Positions 7,998 through 14,785 of a stretch of DNA of 14,933 bases are shown here, in pieces. The stretch's first letter is position 1, and the number at the start of each line of letters is the position of its first letter. The notes beneath the pieces were generated by a model. That model made no database searches. It was not told where the DNA came from and saw only the letters and a program-made list of their open reading frames with translations. A program made the translations under genes and the position numbers. Source of the DNA: Pseudomonadota bacterium (GTDB lineage Bacteria; Pseudomonadota; Gammaproteobacteria; Xanthomonadales; Xanthomonadaceae); the NCBI GenBank assembly GCA_023423605.1, contig JAFAFF010000239.1, positions 1 through 14,933 of the forward strand, written 5' to 3'.

Positions 7998-9050
7998 ATG
8001 TCCCTCGCCCACGGCTATGCCGTCCATTCCCATACCGATCCGCTGGCACCGTTCACCTTCGAACGCCGCGCCGTGGGTGCCGACGATGTCCGCATCGAGA
8101 TCCTCTACAGCGGCATCTGCCATTCCGATCTCCACCAGGCCCGTGACGACTGGGGCGGGGCGAAGTATCCGATGGTTCCCGGCCACGAGATCATCGGCAA
8201 GGTGGTTGAAGTGGGCGCGAACGTCACCCGGCTGAAGGTCGGCGATTTCGCCGGTGTCGGCTGCATGGTGGATTCCTGCCGCCACTGCGATGCCTGCGAA
8301 CACGACCTGGAGCAGTACTGCGAAAATGGCACCACCTACACCTACAACAGCACCGAGCGCGACAGCGACCAGCTCACCTATGGTGGATATTCCGACCACA
8401 TCGTGGTGACCGAGCGTTTCGTGGTGAAGGTATCGGACACGCTCGACCTGAAGGCCGCCGCGCCCTTGCTGTGCGCCGGTATCACCACGTACTCACCGCT
8501 GCGGCACTGGAAGGTCGGCCCGGGCCAGAAGGTTGGCGTGATCGGCCTGGGTGGCCTGGGCCATATGGGCGTCAAGTTCGCAAAGGCGCTGGGGGCCCAC
8601 GTGGTGATGATCACCACCACGCCGGAAAAGGGCGCCGACGCCAAGCGCCTGGGGGCCGATGAAGTGCTGGTATCGCGCGATGCGGCGCAGATGAAGGCGC
8701 ACGCCAACAGTTTCGATTTCCTGCTCAACACCATCCCGGTCAGCCATGACACCAACCCGTACCTGACCCTGCTCAAGCGCGATGCCACCATGTGCCTGGT
8801 GGGCGTGCTGACCGCGCTGGAGCCGGCCTTGATGGGAGGCAGCGTGATCTTCGGCCGCAAGCATGTCACCGGATCGGCCATCGGCGGCATGCTGGAAACG
8901 CAGGAAATGATGGATTTCTGCGCCGAGCATGGCATCGTCAGCGATGTGGAAATCATCGACATCCAGAGCGTCAACGAAGCCTGGGAGCGCATGGCGAAGA
9001 ACGATGTGCGCTACCGCTTCGTGATCGACATGGGCACGTTGAAGGCCTGA
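7998..9050 (+). CDS. Zinc-dependent NAD(P) alcohol dehydrogenase / aldehyde reductase (YahK-like)
   Basis: A 350-residue medium-chain dehydrogenase of the cinnamyl-alcohol-dehydrogenase/YahK group, which typically reduces aldehydes with NADPH. Catalytic zinc ligands are Cys41 (GICHSDLHQ), His63/Glu64 (PGHEIIG) and Cys159 (LLCAGITTYSPLRHW); structural zinc ligands are Cys94, Cys97, Cys100 and Cys108 (SCRHCDACEHDLEQYC). The Rossmann loop is GLGGLG (183-188), followed by MITTTPEKG, which lacks the acidic residue expected for NAD specificity and so fits NADPH. The end DFCAEHGIVSDVEII and YRFVIDMGTL match E. coli YahK closely. ATG 7998 has AAGGA seven nt upstream. It is transcribed away from the LysR gene, its likely regulator. 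Cytoplasmic; the natural substrate is not known. Confidence 0.93.
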   Translation: MSLAHGYAVHSHTDPLAPFTFERRAVGADDVRIEILYSGICHSDLHQARDDWGGAKYPMVPGHEIIGKVVEVGANVTRLKVGDFAGVGCMVDSCRHCDACEHDLEQYCENGTTYTYNSTERDSDQLTYGGYSDHIVVTERFVVKVSDTLDLKAAAPLLCAGITTYSPLRHWKVGPGQKVGVIGLGGLGHMGVKFAKALGAHVVMITTTPEKGADAKRLGADEVLVSRDAAQMKAHANSFDFLLNTIPVSHDTNPYLTLLKRDATMCLVGVLTALEPALMGGSVIFGRKHVTGSAIGGMLETQEMMDFCAEHGIVSDVEIIDIQSVNEAWERMAKNDVRYRFVIDMGTLKA

Positions 9051-9060
9051 GGCAACCGTT

Positions 9061-9083
9061 GTAGAGCGGGGCTCTGCCCCGCT
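9061..9083 (+). repeat. SMAG-type REP element (GTAG head), with partial duplicate to 9100
   Basis: GTAG (9061-9064) heads a perfect stem AGCGGGGC (9065-9072) and GCCCCGCT (9076-9083) with loop TCT. This is the arrangement of the S. maltophilia GTAG REPs. Just after it, GGCTCTGCCCCGCT is repeated at 9087-9100, copying the loop and right arm only, so the copy is truncated. The element lies 10 nt after the dehydrogenase stop, between convergent genes. Confidence 0.85.
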
Positions 9084-9123
9084 GCCGGCTCTGCCCCGCT
9101 GGCCCCCGGCATGTGCGAAGAAG

Positions 9124-9142
9124 CGCCGAGCCTTGCCCGGCG
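9124..9142. terminator. Bidirectional terminator between ADH and gshA
   Basis: CGCCGAGC (9124-9131) pairs with GCCCGGCG (9135-9142), including one G-T pair, around a CTT loop. On the plus strand TCTCTTTC follows; on the minus strand CTTCTTC follows, so both flanks are pyrimidine-rich. It lies 14 nt past the gshA stop and serves the convergent dehydrogenase as well. Confidence 0.5.
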
Positions 9143-9155
9143 TCTCTTTCGGAAA

Positions 9156-10520
9156 TCAGTAGGCGAATTCGCGGAACACGTGGTCCACGTCGCCCTGCCA
9201 GCGGCCATGGAACAACGCCAGCTTGCGCTCGGCCGGGGTCAGGCCGGATTCGACGATTTCCTGCAGGACATCCAGGTAATGGCTTTCGTCCATGCCGTCC
9301 GCGTTCAACGCCGCGCGACGCTTCAGCCCGCCCACCGCGATCTTCACCGCTTCACGGGCCAGATCGCGCACCGTCCCGCCGCGGAACGGCAGGTTCATCG
9401 CCTGCCTGGGCACGCCATCGCGCAACGCATGACGCTCGGCCAGGGTGAAATCACGCACCAGGTCCCACGCGGCATCCAGTGCCGCATCGTCATACAGCAG
9501 GCCCACCCAGAAGGCCGGCAGCGCGCACAGGCGGCTCCACGGTCCACCATCGGCGCCGCGCATTTCCAGATACTTCTTCAGCCGCACTTCCGGGAAGGCG
9601 GTGGTCATGTGGTCGGCCCAGTCCGTCAGCGTCGGCAGCTGGCCCGGCAGCACCGGCAGCCTGCCGGCCATGAAATCACGGAAGCTCTGCCCGCTGGCAT
9701 CGTTGTACACGCCATCGCGGTAAGAGAAATACATCGGCACGTCGAGCAGATAGTCGACATAGCGCTCATAACCGAAGCCATCCTCAAAGACGAAATCGAG
9801 CATGCCGGTACGGTCGGCGTCGGTATCGGTCCAGATGTGCGAGCGATAGCTCAGGTAGCCATTCGGCTTGCCTTCGGTGAACGGCGAGTCGGCGAACAGC
9901 GCGGTGGCAATCGGCTGCAGTGCCAGCGACACGCGGAATTTCTTCACCATGTCCGCTTCGCTGGCGTAATCCAGGTTCACCTGCACGGTGCAGGTGCGGG
10001 TCATCATGTCCAGGCCGAGAGAACCGACCGTGGGCATGTAACGGCGCATGATGCCGTAACGGCCCTTGGGCATCCACGGCATCTCATCGCGCGTCCATTT
10101 CGGCTGGAAGCCCATGCCCAGGAAGCCCAGCTGCAGTTCGCCGGCCACCTGCGCCACTTCGTTGAGGTGCGTGCCGGTTTCCACGCAGGTCTGGTGGATG
10201 GTTTCCAGCGCCGCGCCGGAAAGTTCCAGCTGGCCGGCCGGTTCCAGCGTTACCGAGGCACCGTCGCGCAGCAGGGCGATGGTGCGGCCTTTTTCCTGCA
10301 CCGGTTCCCAACCGAACCGGGTCAGGCCCTGCAGCAGCGCTTCAATGCCACGCTCGCCATCGAAGGCCGGCGGGCGCAGGTCATCCAGCCGGAAGCCGAA
10401 CTTTTCATGCTCGGTACCGATGCGCCAGCGCGCGCGCGGCTTTTCTCCCGAGGCGACGACCTCCACCAGCTGCGAACGATCGGTGATGGGCGTCTGCGCG
10501 ACGTGGCTGGGGCTCGACAA
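9156..10520 (-). CDS. gshA: Glutamate-cysteine ligase (GCS2/plant-type)
   Basis: ATP-dependent ligase joining L-glutamate and L-cysteine to gamma-glutamylcysteine, the first step of glutathione synthesis; cytoplasmic. The sequence is of the plant/alphaproteobacterial class: [12 protein letters not shown] near residues 32-43, [40 protein letters not shown] and the [16 protein letters not shown] stretch are hallmarks. The start is uncertain. The TTG at 10520 gives 454 residues beginning (M)[19 protein letters not shown], which fits the family N-terminus; an ATG at 10571 would add 17 low-complexity residues and lie only about five nt from the start site predicted by the TATAGT box at 10583-10588. 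Neither has a strong ribosome site. The gene supplies glutathione for the FrmA/FghA pathway encoded nearby. It is divergent from the VIT transporter gene. Confidence 0.93.
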   Translation of the reverse strand: MSSPSHVAQTPITDRSQLVEVVASGEKPRARWRIGTEHEKFGFRLDDLRPPAFDGERGIEALLQGLTRFGWEPVQEKGRTIALLRDGASVTLEPAGQLELSGAALETIHQTCVETGTHLNEVAQVAGELQLGFLGMGFQPKWTRDEMPWMPKGRYGIMRRYMPTVGSLGLDMMTRTCTVQVNLDYASEADMVKKFRVSLALQPIATALFADSPFTEGKPNGYLSYRSHIWTDTDADRTGMLDFVFEDGFGYERYVDYLLDVPMYFSYRDGVYNDASGQSFRDFMAGRLPVLPGQLPTLTDWADHMTTAFPEVRLKKYLEMRGADGGPWSRLCALPAFWVGLLYDDAALDAAWDLVRDFTLAERHALRDGVPRQAMNLPFRGGTVRDLAREAVKIAVGGLKRRAALNADGMDESHYLDVLQEIVESGLTPAERKLALFHGRWQGDVDHVFREFAY

Positions 10521-10582
10521 GGGGAAGGCTCGCTGGTGGGGACGGATGGAATGGGGTTGTGCCCCGGGCATCACAAGGGCGA

Positions 10583-10588
10583 ACTATA
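10583..10588 (-). promoter_or_regulatory. gshA: Candidate -10 box of gshA
   Basis: On the minus strand these bases read TATAGT, five of six consensus positions. Initiation about 7 nt later would leave a leader of roughly 56 nt to the TTG at 10520. The -35 position falls in the palindrome at 10605-10622 and has no clear TTGACA. Confidence 0.35.
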
Positions 10589-10604
10589 GCGTGAGGCCTG
10601 CCCG

Positions 10605-10622
10605 CGTCACGCCTCCGTGACG
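10605..10622. promoter_or_regulatory. Operator-like palindrome between gshA and VIT gene
   Basis: CGTCACG (10605-10611), spacer CCTC and CGTGACG (10616-10622) make a perfect 7-bp inverted repeat in the divergent intergenic region. It overlaps the -35 position of the putative gshA promoter and lies 48 nt upstream of the VIT start. It has no T-tract and is too far from any stop codon to be a terminator, so a regulator site is the better guess. The binding protein is unknown. Confidence 0.35.
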
Positions 10623-10657
10623 GACTTCAGCATCCTGCTGGCGGGGTATTGACCCCG

Positions 10658-10663
10658 TACACT
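10658..10663 (+). promoter_or_regulatory. Candidate -10 box of VIT gene, possible leaderless start
   Basis: TACACT (10658-10663) is followed by only six bases before ATG 10670, so transcription would begin at or next to the start codon. No ribosome binding site precedes this ATG, which agrees with a leaderless message. The -35 region (CTGCTG at 10635-10640) is weak. Confidence 0.3.
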
Positions 10664-10669
10664 GCCGCC

Positions 10670-11371
10670 ATGAGCCATCACTCCCGACATCCGGAACGGC
10701 ACCGCTCCGATCGCGTCGGCTGGCTGCGCGCGGCCGTGCTTGGTGCCAACGATGGCATCGTCTCGGTGGCCGGCCTGGTGGTCGGAGTGGCGGCCAGCGG
10801 CGCAACACCCGGGATGATACTGGCCACTGGCGTGGCCGGCACGGTGGCCGGTGCGATGTCGATGGCGGCCGGCGAGTATGTTTCGGTGCAGAGCCAGGCC
10901 GATACCGAAGCAGCCGATCTTGCCGTGGAGCAACGTGAGCTGCACGAAGATCCGCACAGCGAGCTGGAGGAGCTGGCGGCCATCTACCGGCATCGCGGGC
11001 TGGACGCCGCGCTGGCCCGGCAGGTGGCCGAGCAGCTCACTTCGCACGATGCGCTGGCCGCGCATGCCCGTGACGAACTGGGCATCAGCGACACCCTGCG
11101 CGCACGCCCGCTGCAGGCCGCCTGGGCATCGGCCAGCGCGTTCACCTGTGGTGCGGCCCTGCCGGTACTGGCTGCGTTGTTCGCGCCTGACGGCCAGGTG
11201 GCGGTGGTGACATTCGCGGTGACGCTGGCCGGCCTGTGCATGACCGGCGCCCTGGCCGCCCGCGCCGGCGGCGCGTCGCCCTGGCGGGGAGCGCTGCGCG
11301 TGGTGTTCTGGGGCGCGCTGGCGATGGCCGCCGCCGCACTGGTGGGACAGCTGTTCGACGTCCGCGTGTAA
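10670..11371 (+). CDS. VIT family transporter (VIT1/CCC1-like, Fe/Mn)
   Basis: A 233-residue inner-membrane protein of the VIT1/CCC1 family, whose characterised members move Fe2+ or Mn2+ out of the cytosol. The signature LRAAVLGANDGIVSVAGLVV near residue 24 covers the first membrane helix, and GAMSMAAGEYVSVQSQADTE the end of the second with its conserved Glu. A charged cytosolic segment rich in Glu, Asp and His (residues about 75-135: EQRELHEDPHSELEELAAIY and on) corresponds to the metal-binding domain. Three more membrane helices complete the usual five (AFTCGAALPVLAALF, VAVVTFAVTLAGLCMTGALA, VVFWGALAMAAAALVGQLF). ATG 10670 fits the family start MSHHSRHPERH; a TTG at 10649 is in frame but less likely. 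No Shine-Dalgarno is present. It is divergent from gshA. Confidence 0.9.
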   Translation: MSHHSRHPERHRSDRVGWLRAAVLGANDGIVSVAGLVVGVAASGATPGMILATGVAGTVAGAMSMAAGEYVSVQSQADTEAADLAVEQRELHEDPHSELEELAAIYRHRGLDAALARQVAEQLTSHDALAAHARDELGISDTLRARPLQAAWASASAFTCGAALPVLAALFAPDGQVAVVTFAVTLAGLCMTGALAARAGGASPWRGALRVVFWGALAMAAAALVGQLFDVRV

Positions 11372-11398
11372 TGGCTGCTCCGCTGATGGACCAGCCCC

Positions 11399-11459
11399 GT
11401 AGAGCGGGGCTCTGCCCCGCTGCAGTGACGACCAACGGTCGTCACCCACCCATCAAGCC
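11399..11459 (+). repeat. Composite SMAG-type REP unit 1 (two hairpins)
   Basis: GTAG (11399-11402) heads AGCGGGGC / GCCCCGCT (11403-11410 and 11414-11421, loop TCT). After GCA a second perfect 9-bp hairpin follows: GTGACGACC (11425-11433), loop AAC, GGTCGTCAC (11437-11445), then CCACCCATCAAGCCAC. The unit repeats 68 bp downstream in the same orientation. It lies between the convergent VIT and engB genes. Confidence 0.85.
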
Positions 11460-11466
11460 ACCAATC

Positions 11467-11527
11467 GTAGAGAGGGGCTATGCCCCGCTGCAGTGACGAC
11501 CAACGGTCGTCACCCACCCATCGAGCC
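11467..11527 (+). repeat. Composite SMAG-type REP unit 2 (two hairpins)
   Basis: Direct copy of the unit at 11399. GTAG (11467-11470) is followed by a slightly decayed first stem (AGAGGGGC with GCCCCGCT, loop TAT, one mismatch) and an intact second hairpin GTGACGACC (11493-11501), AAC, GGTCGTCAC (11505-11513), then CCACCCATCGAGCCAC. It ends 28 nt before the engB stop and may act as transcript end for both convergent genes. Confidence 0.85.
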
Positions 11528-11554
11528 ACTTGCCGACCGGGCCGATGCGATGTT

Positions 11555-12157
11555 TCAGTCCAGCCCCATCCAGCCGCCGATGATGCCGCGCGCTTCGTCC
11601 ACGCCCAGCCGGCTTTCGCCGGAAAACACCTGCACGCTGACGGTATCGCCGAACGCGCCCTGCAGCTCCTTGCGCACCTTCTGCAGGCTCTGCATCTGCT
11701 GGCTGCGGCTCAGCTTGTCGGCCTTGGTCAGCAGCGCATGCGCCGGCAGCCCGCGCTGCACGGCATAGGCCAGCATCTGCCGGTCGTAATCCTTCAGTGG
11801 GTGTCGGATGTCCATCACCACCACCAGTCCGCGCAGTGCGTTGCGGGTGCGGAAATAGCGATCGATGAATGCCTGCCAGTGCGCCTGCAGGTCCAGCGGC
11901 ACCTTGGCATAACCGTACCCGGGCAGATCCACCAGGTGCGCTTCGGGGGTGACCTGGAAAAACACCAGCTGCTGGGTGCGGCCCGGGGTCTTGGACACGC
12001 GTGCCAGCGAGTTCTGGCGGGTAAGGGCGTTGAGGGCGCTGGATTTGCCGGCGTTGGAGCGTCCGGCGAAAGCCACTTCGGCACCTTCATCCGGTGGCAG
12101 CTGCCCCATGTTGTGGGCCGAAAGGTGATAACGCGCGCGTTCGATGAGTAGAGACAT
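11555..12157 (-). CDS. engB: Ribosome biogenesis GTP-binding protein EngB (YsxC/YihA)
   Basis: A 200-residue GTPase of the TrmE-Era-EngA-EngB superfamily, needed for large ribosomal subunit assembly in many bacteria. The G motifs are in order: G1 AGRSNAGKSS (31-40), G2 within KTPGRTQ (Thr61), G3 DLPGYGYAK (77-85), G4 TKADKLS (144-150) and G5 as FSGES near the end. ATG 12157 gives MSLLIERARYHLSAHN, the family start; an ATG two codons earlier (12163) is equally possible and neither has a good ribosome site. The gene is divergent from cytochrome c4 and has the REP pair beyond its 3' end. The same neighbours (engB, cytochrome c4, dsbA) occur in pseudomonads, as I recall. Confidence 0.95.
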   Translation of the reverse strand: MSLLIERARYHLSAHNMGQLPPDEGAEVAFAGRSNAGKSSALNALTRQNSLARVSKTPGRTQQLVFFQVTPEAHLVDLPGYGYAKVPLDLQAHWQAFIDRYFRTRNALRGLVVVMDIRHPLKDYDRQMLAYAVQRGLPAHALLTKADKLSRSQQMQSLQKVRKELQGAFGDTVSVQVFSGESRLGVDEARGIIGGWMGLD

Positions 12158-12215
12158 GCGCATAGGATCGCATGTTTGCGGCGGCCTCCGCCCGGTACCC
12201 GCATGCCGGCCTGCA

Positions 12216-12245
12216 TTGACCGTGCCGGGAAACGCCGTTGATAAT
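12216..12245 (+). promoter_or_regulatory. Sigma-70-like promoter of cytochrome c4 gene
   Basis: TTGACC (12216-12221) and GATAAT (12240-12245) match the -35 and -10 consensus at five of six positions each, with an 18-nt spacer. Initiation near 12252 gives a leader of about 43 nt ending in CGGAG and the ATG at 12295. It is the best promoter match noticed in the window. Confidence 0.6.
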
Positions 12246-12294
12246 CCAGCGTATCCGGGCGGAGGGCCTGGCCGGACCAAAACGGAGCTTTAGC

Positions 12295-13083
12295 ATGCGC
12301 CACGCTCGCGTTCTAGCCGTTTCCGCAGTCGCCGTTTCCATCCTGGGCGCCGCCGCCTGGGCGCAGACCAGCATCACTCCACTGCCGGACAACGGTCCGA
12401 TCCAGACCGCGTCGCTGGAGGTCGATTTCAGCAAGACCACCTGGGGCGATGCCAGCGCCGGCCAGGGCAAGGCCGCTGCCTGTGCCGCCTGCCATGGCGC
12501 CGATGGCAACGCCACCGTGGAGATGTATCCCAGCATCGCCGGGCAGAGCGAACGCTATACCGCACAGCAGATGGCGCTGATCGCCACCGGCCAGCGGACA
12601 TCCGGCGCCGCAGTGGCCATGGTGCCGTTCGTCAAGGACCTCACCCCGCAGGACATGCGCGATATCGGCGCGTTCTTCGCCACCCAGAAGGCCACCGCCG
12701 GCATCGCCGATGACAGCGTGGTGGAGGCCGAAGGTCCCTACAAGGAGATGAAGTTCTACGAAATCGGCCAGCAGCTGTATCGCGGCGGCGATGCCTCGCG
12801 CGGCCTTCCGGCCTGCATGGCCTGCCACGGTCCCACCGGTGCCGGCAATCCGGGTCCGGCGTACCCGCATATCGGCGGGCAGCATGCCAGCTATGTCGCG
12901 CGCCGCCTGCAGGAATACCAGGCCGGACACACCAACGAAGCCGACAAGGCGCATTTCCAGATCATGGCCACGGTGGCCGCCAAACTAAGCGAACAGGAAA
13001 TCCAGGCCCTTGGCAGCTACCTGCAGGGCCTGCATGACCGCGCCGACGATGTCGCCGCCCAGGCGCCGATGGCCGCGCCCTGA
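12295..13083 (+). CDS. Cytochrome c4 (dihaem, periplasmic)
   Basis: A 262-residue exported dihaem c-type cytochrome. Residues 1-24 are a signal peptide (ARVLAVSAVAVSILGAAAWA). Two homologous haem domains follow: CAACH at residues 63-67 and CMACH at 174-178, each with GQG-like and GADGN/GPTGAGNPGPAYP surroundings and the PSIAGQ / PHIGGQ segments of the c4 family. Methionines in MVPFVKDLT and in QIMATVAAKLS can serve as axial ligands of the two haems. In the family the protein passes electrons from the bc1 complex to terminal oxidases. ATG 12295 has GGAG at 12284-12287. A promoter lies at 12216-12245. The dsbA gene starts 102 nt after the stop. Confidence 0.95.
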   Translation: MRHARVLAVSAVAVSILGAAAWAQTSITPLPDNGPIQTASLEVDFSKTTWGDASAGQGKAAACAACHGADGNATVEMYPSIAGQSERYTAQQMALIATGQRTSGAAVAMVPFVKDLTPQDMRDIGAFFATQKATAGIADDSVVEAEGPYKEMKFYEIGQQLYRGGDASRGLPACMACHGPTGAGNPGPAYPHIGGQHASYVARRLQEYQAGHTNEADKAHFQIMATVAAKLSEQEIQALGSYLQGLHDRADDVAAQAPMAAP

Positions 13084-13141
13084 CGACCGTCCATCGCCTC
13101 CGGTGACCACCGCCGGCGCGGTGTGCGGTATGTTCATCTCC

Positions 13142-13161
13142 GCGCGGGCGCCCGCCCGCGC
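13142..13161 (+). terminator. GC hairpin between cytochrome c4 and dsbA
   Basis: GCGCGGGCG (13142-13150) and CGCCCGCGC (13153-13161) are exact complements separated by two bases, followed by CTGTTTCC. It starts 58 nt after the cytochrome stop and ends 24 nt before the dsbA ATG. It may partly terminate the cytochrome message or shape the dsbA leader. Confidence 0.4.
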
Positions 13162-13185
13162 CTGTTTCCATGGAGATGCGTGTCG

Positions 13186-13833
13186 ATGAGGTTGCTTCCC
13201 CGCCTGTTGCTGTCCCTGCTCGCCCTGATGCCGCTGGCCCTGTCCGCCGCGCCGCAGGCCCCCGGCCTGCAGGAAGGCCGCGATTACGAACGCATCGCCG
13301 CGCCCGGCCCGTTCCAGCCCCTGGACGGCAGGATCGAAGTGGTGGAAGTGTTCGGCTATACCTGCCCGCACTGCGCCCATTTCGAACCGCAGCTGGCTGC
13401 CTGGGCCGCCAAGCTGCCGAAGGACGTGCGCTTCACGCCGGTGCCGGCCGCCTTCGGTGGCCCATGGGATGCCTGGGCACGCGCGTATTACGCTGCCGAC
13501 CAGCTGGGCGTGGCCAAGCGCAGCCACGCCGCCGTGTTCAAGGCCCTGCACGAAGACGGCAGCCTGCCGATGCAGAATGTTTCGCCGCAGGAACTGGCCA
13601 CGTTCTACAAGCCGTTCGGCGCCAGCGAAGCAGCCTACATTGCCGCGCTGAAGAGCGACACGGTGCAGGAAAAGCTCAGGCAGGCGCGCGAATTCGCCCA
13701 GCGGACGAAGATTCCCGGCACCCCTGCCCTGGTGATCAATGGCCAGTATCTGGTCAAGGGACAGAGCTTCGAGGACCAGTTGCGCATAGCCTCGGCGCTG
13801 ATCGCCCAGGCCCGCAACGGCAAGGCCCGCTGA
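13186..13833 (+). CDS. dsbA: Thiol:disulfide interchange protein DsbA (cleavable signal)
   Basis: A 215-residue periplasmic thiol oxidase of the DsbA family, which donates disulfides to exported proteins. A signal peptide covers residues 1 to about 20 (LLPRLLLSLLALMPLALSAA). The active site is CPHC at residues 60-63 (EVFGYTCPHCAHFEPQLAAW), the classic DsbA dipeptide, and the cis-proline loop is PGTPALVINGQYLV. Length fits the family. ATG 13186 is preceded by GGAG (13172-13175) at 10 nt; a GTG at 13180 two codons earlier is possible. A second DsbA gene follows 99 nt downstream on the same strand, so the pair arose by duplication or is used for different tasks. No dsbB is in the window. Confidence 0.94.
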   Translation: MRLLPRLLLSLLALMPLALSAAPQAPGLQEGRDYERIAAPGPFQPLDGRIEVVEVFGYTCPHCAHFEPQLAAWAAKLPKDVRFTPVPAAFGGPWDAWARAYYAADQLGVAKRSHAAVFKALHEDGSLPMQNVSPQELATFYKPFGASEAAYIAALKSDTVQEKLRQAREFAQRTKIPGTPALVINGQYLVKGQSFEDQLRIASALIAQARNGKAR

Positions 13834-13888
13834 ACCGCGCGCCATCCACACATGGCGGCGATGCCGCTGCATGTCATCATTCGTTCCT

Positions 13889-13908
13889 GGCCGGCGCCTG
13901 CGCCGGCC
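13889..13908 (+). other. GC hairpin between the two dsbA genes
   Basis: GGCCGGCGC (13889-13897) and GCGCCGGCC (13900-13908) are exact complements separated by two bases. No T-tract follows. It ends 24 nt before the second dsbA start, the same distance as the hairpin ahead of the first dsbA, and could set processing, pausing or relative expression. Confidence 0.45.
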
Positions 13909-13932
13909 TCAACCATCGCTGGAGAAACTTCG

Positions 13933-14763
13933 ATGAAGACCCGTCTGACCCTCACCCTGCTGGCGTTGCTGCCGGTCCTCGCTGCCTGCAAGGCCGATGA
14001 TGGTTCGGCCAATGTGACCGCACCGGCAGCCACCACCCCGGCCACCACCGAAGCCGCTCCGGCCGCCAGCGCCGAGGCCGCTGCTGCAGCGCCCGCCGCC
14101 GGCAGCGAACAGGCTGCGGGTACCGAACAGGCTGCCGGCAGCGAGCCGATGGCAGCCAGCACGCCGACGCGCCTGACCGGCCCGGAGCCGGTGGCCGGTA
14201 CCGATTATGTGGACATCCCCAACGGCCAGCCGTTCCAGCCGGTGGCCGGCAAGGTGGAAGTGGTCGAGATCTTCGGCTACGTCTGCCCGGCCTGCGCTGC
14301 GTTCCAGCCGCTGGTGGGGCCGTGGAAGGCCGGCCTGCCGGGTGACGTGAACTTCATCTACGTGCCGGCAATGTTCGGCGGCACCTGGGATGACTACGCA
14401 CGCGCCTTCTATGCCGCGCAGACCCTGGGCGTGCAGGAGAAGACCCACGAACCGCTGTATGCCGCCATCCACGCCGAGCAGAGCCTGAAGGGCGAGCGCG
14501 GCCGCGATTCGGTGGATGACATCGCCGCGTTCTACGCCAAGCACGGCGTGGACGCCAAGCAGTTCACCGCCACCATGAGCAGCTTCGCGGTCAACGCCAA
14601 GACCAATGCCGCCAAGCAGTTCGCGCAGCGCAGCCAGATCACCGGTACGCCGTCGCTGATCATCGATGGCAAGTACCTGGTGAAGGGCAAGACGTTCCAG
14701 GATCAGCTGCGCATCGCCGACCACCTGATCGCGCGCGAGCGTGCATCCCGGGCAGCCCACTGA
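13933..14763 (+). CDS. DsbA-family lipoprotein thiol oxidoreductase
   Basis: A 276-residue DsbA-like protein with a lipoprotein signal: LLALLPVLAAC places the lipobox cysteine at residue 19, so the mature protein should be lipid-anchored. Residues 20 to about 85 form an Ala/Thr/Pro/Glu-rich linker with three tandem hexapeptides (AAGSEQ, AAGTEQ, AAGSEP). The thioredoxin-fold domain follows, with active site CPAC at 118-121 (EIFGYVCPACAAFQPLV) rather than CPHC, and cis-proline loop TGTPSLIIDGKYLVKGKTFQ. The domain is clearly homologous to the dsbA just upstream (shared DQLRIA, VPAxFGG and YVDI/YERI segments). ATG 13933 has GGAG (13921-13924) at 8 nt. The altered dipeptide probably changes the redox potential; whether it oxidises the same clients is not known. 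Confidence 0.93.
   Translation: MKTRLTLTLLALLPVLAACKADDGSANVTAPAATTPATTEAAPAASAEAAAAAPAAGSEQAAGTEQAAGSEPMAASTPTRLTGPEPVAGTDYVDIPNGQPFQPVAGKVEVVEIFGYVCPACAAFQPLVGPWKAGLPGDVNFIYVPAMFGGTWDDYARAFYAAQTLGVQEKTHEPLYAAIHAEQSLKGERGRDSVDDIAAFYAKHGVDAKQFTATMSSFAVNAKTNAAKQFAQRSQITGTPSLIIDGKYLVKGKTFQDQLRIADHLIARERASRAAH
14095..14148 (+). repeat. In-frame tandem 18-bp repeat in lipoprotein linker
   Basis: Three consecutive 18-nt units encode AAGSEQ, AAGTEQ and AAGSEP (residues 55-72 of the DsbA lipoprotein). They lie in the flexible linker between lipid anchor and catalytic domain. Copy number may vary between strains without a frameshift because the unit is a multiple of three. Confidence 0.65.
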
Positions 14764-14785
14764 TTCCAGCAGCGCGCACAGCATC

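Noticed and set aside
6268..8235. 655-codon + strand frame running across the solenoid and LysR genes into the dehydrogenase
   Set aside because: It overlaps three recognisable genes, has no domain and no plausible ribosome site.
9111..10589. Long open frame (492 codons) on + strand opposite gshA
   Set aside because: It mirrors a well-conserved ligase; the predicted protein is His/Arg/Gln-rich without any family motif, a common by-product of high GC.
11399..11527. CRISPR-like repeat array
   Set aside because: Only two units, each internally palindromic with a GTAG head, almost no spacer and no cas genes: REP elements.
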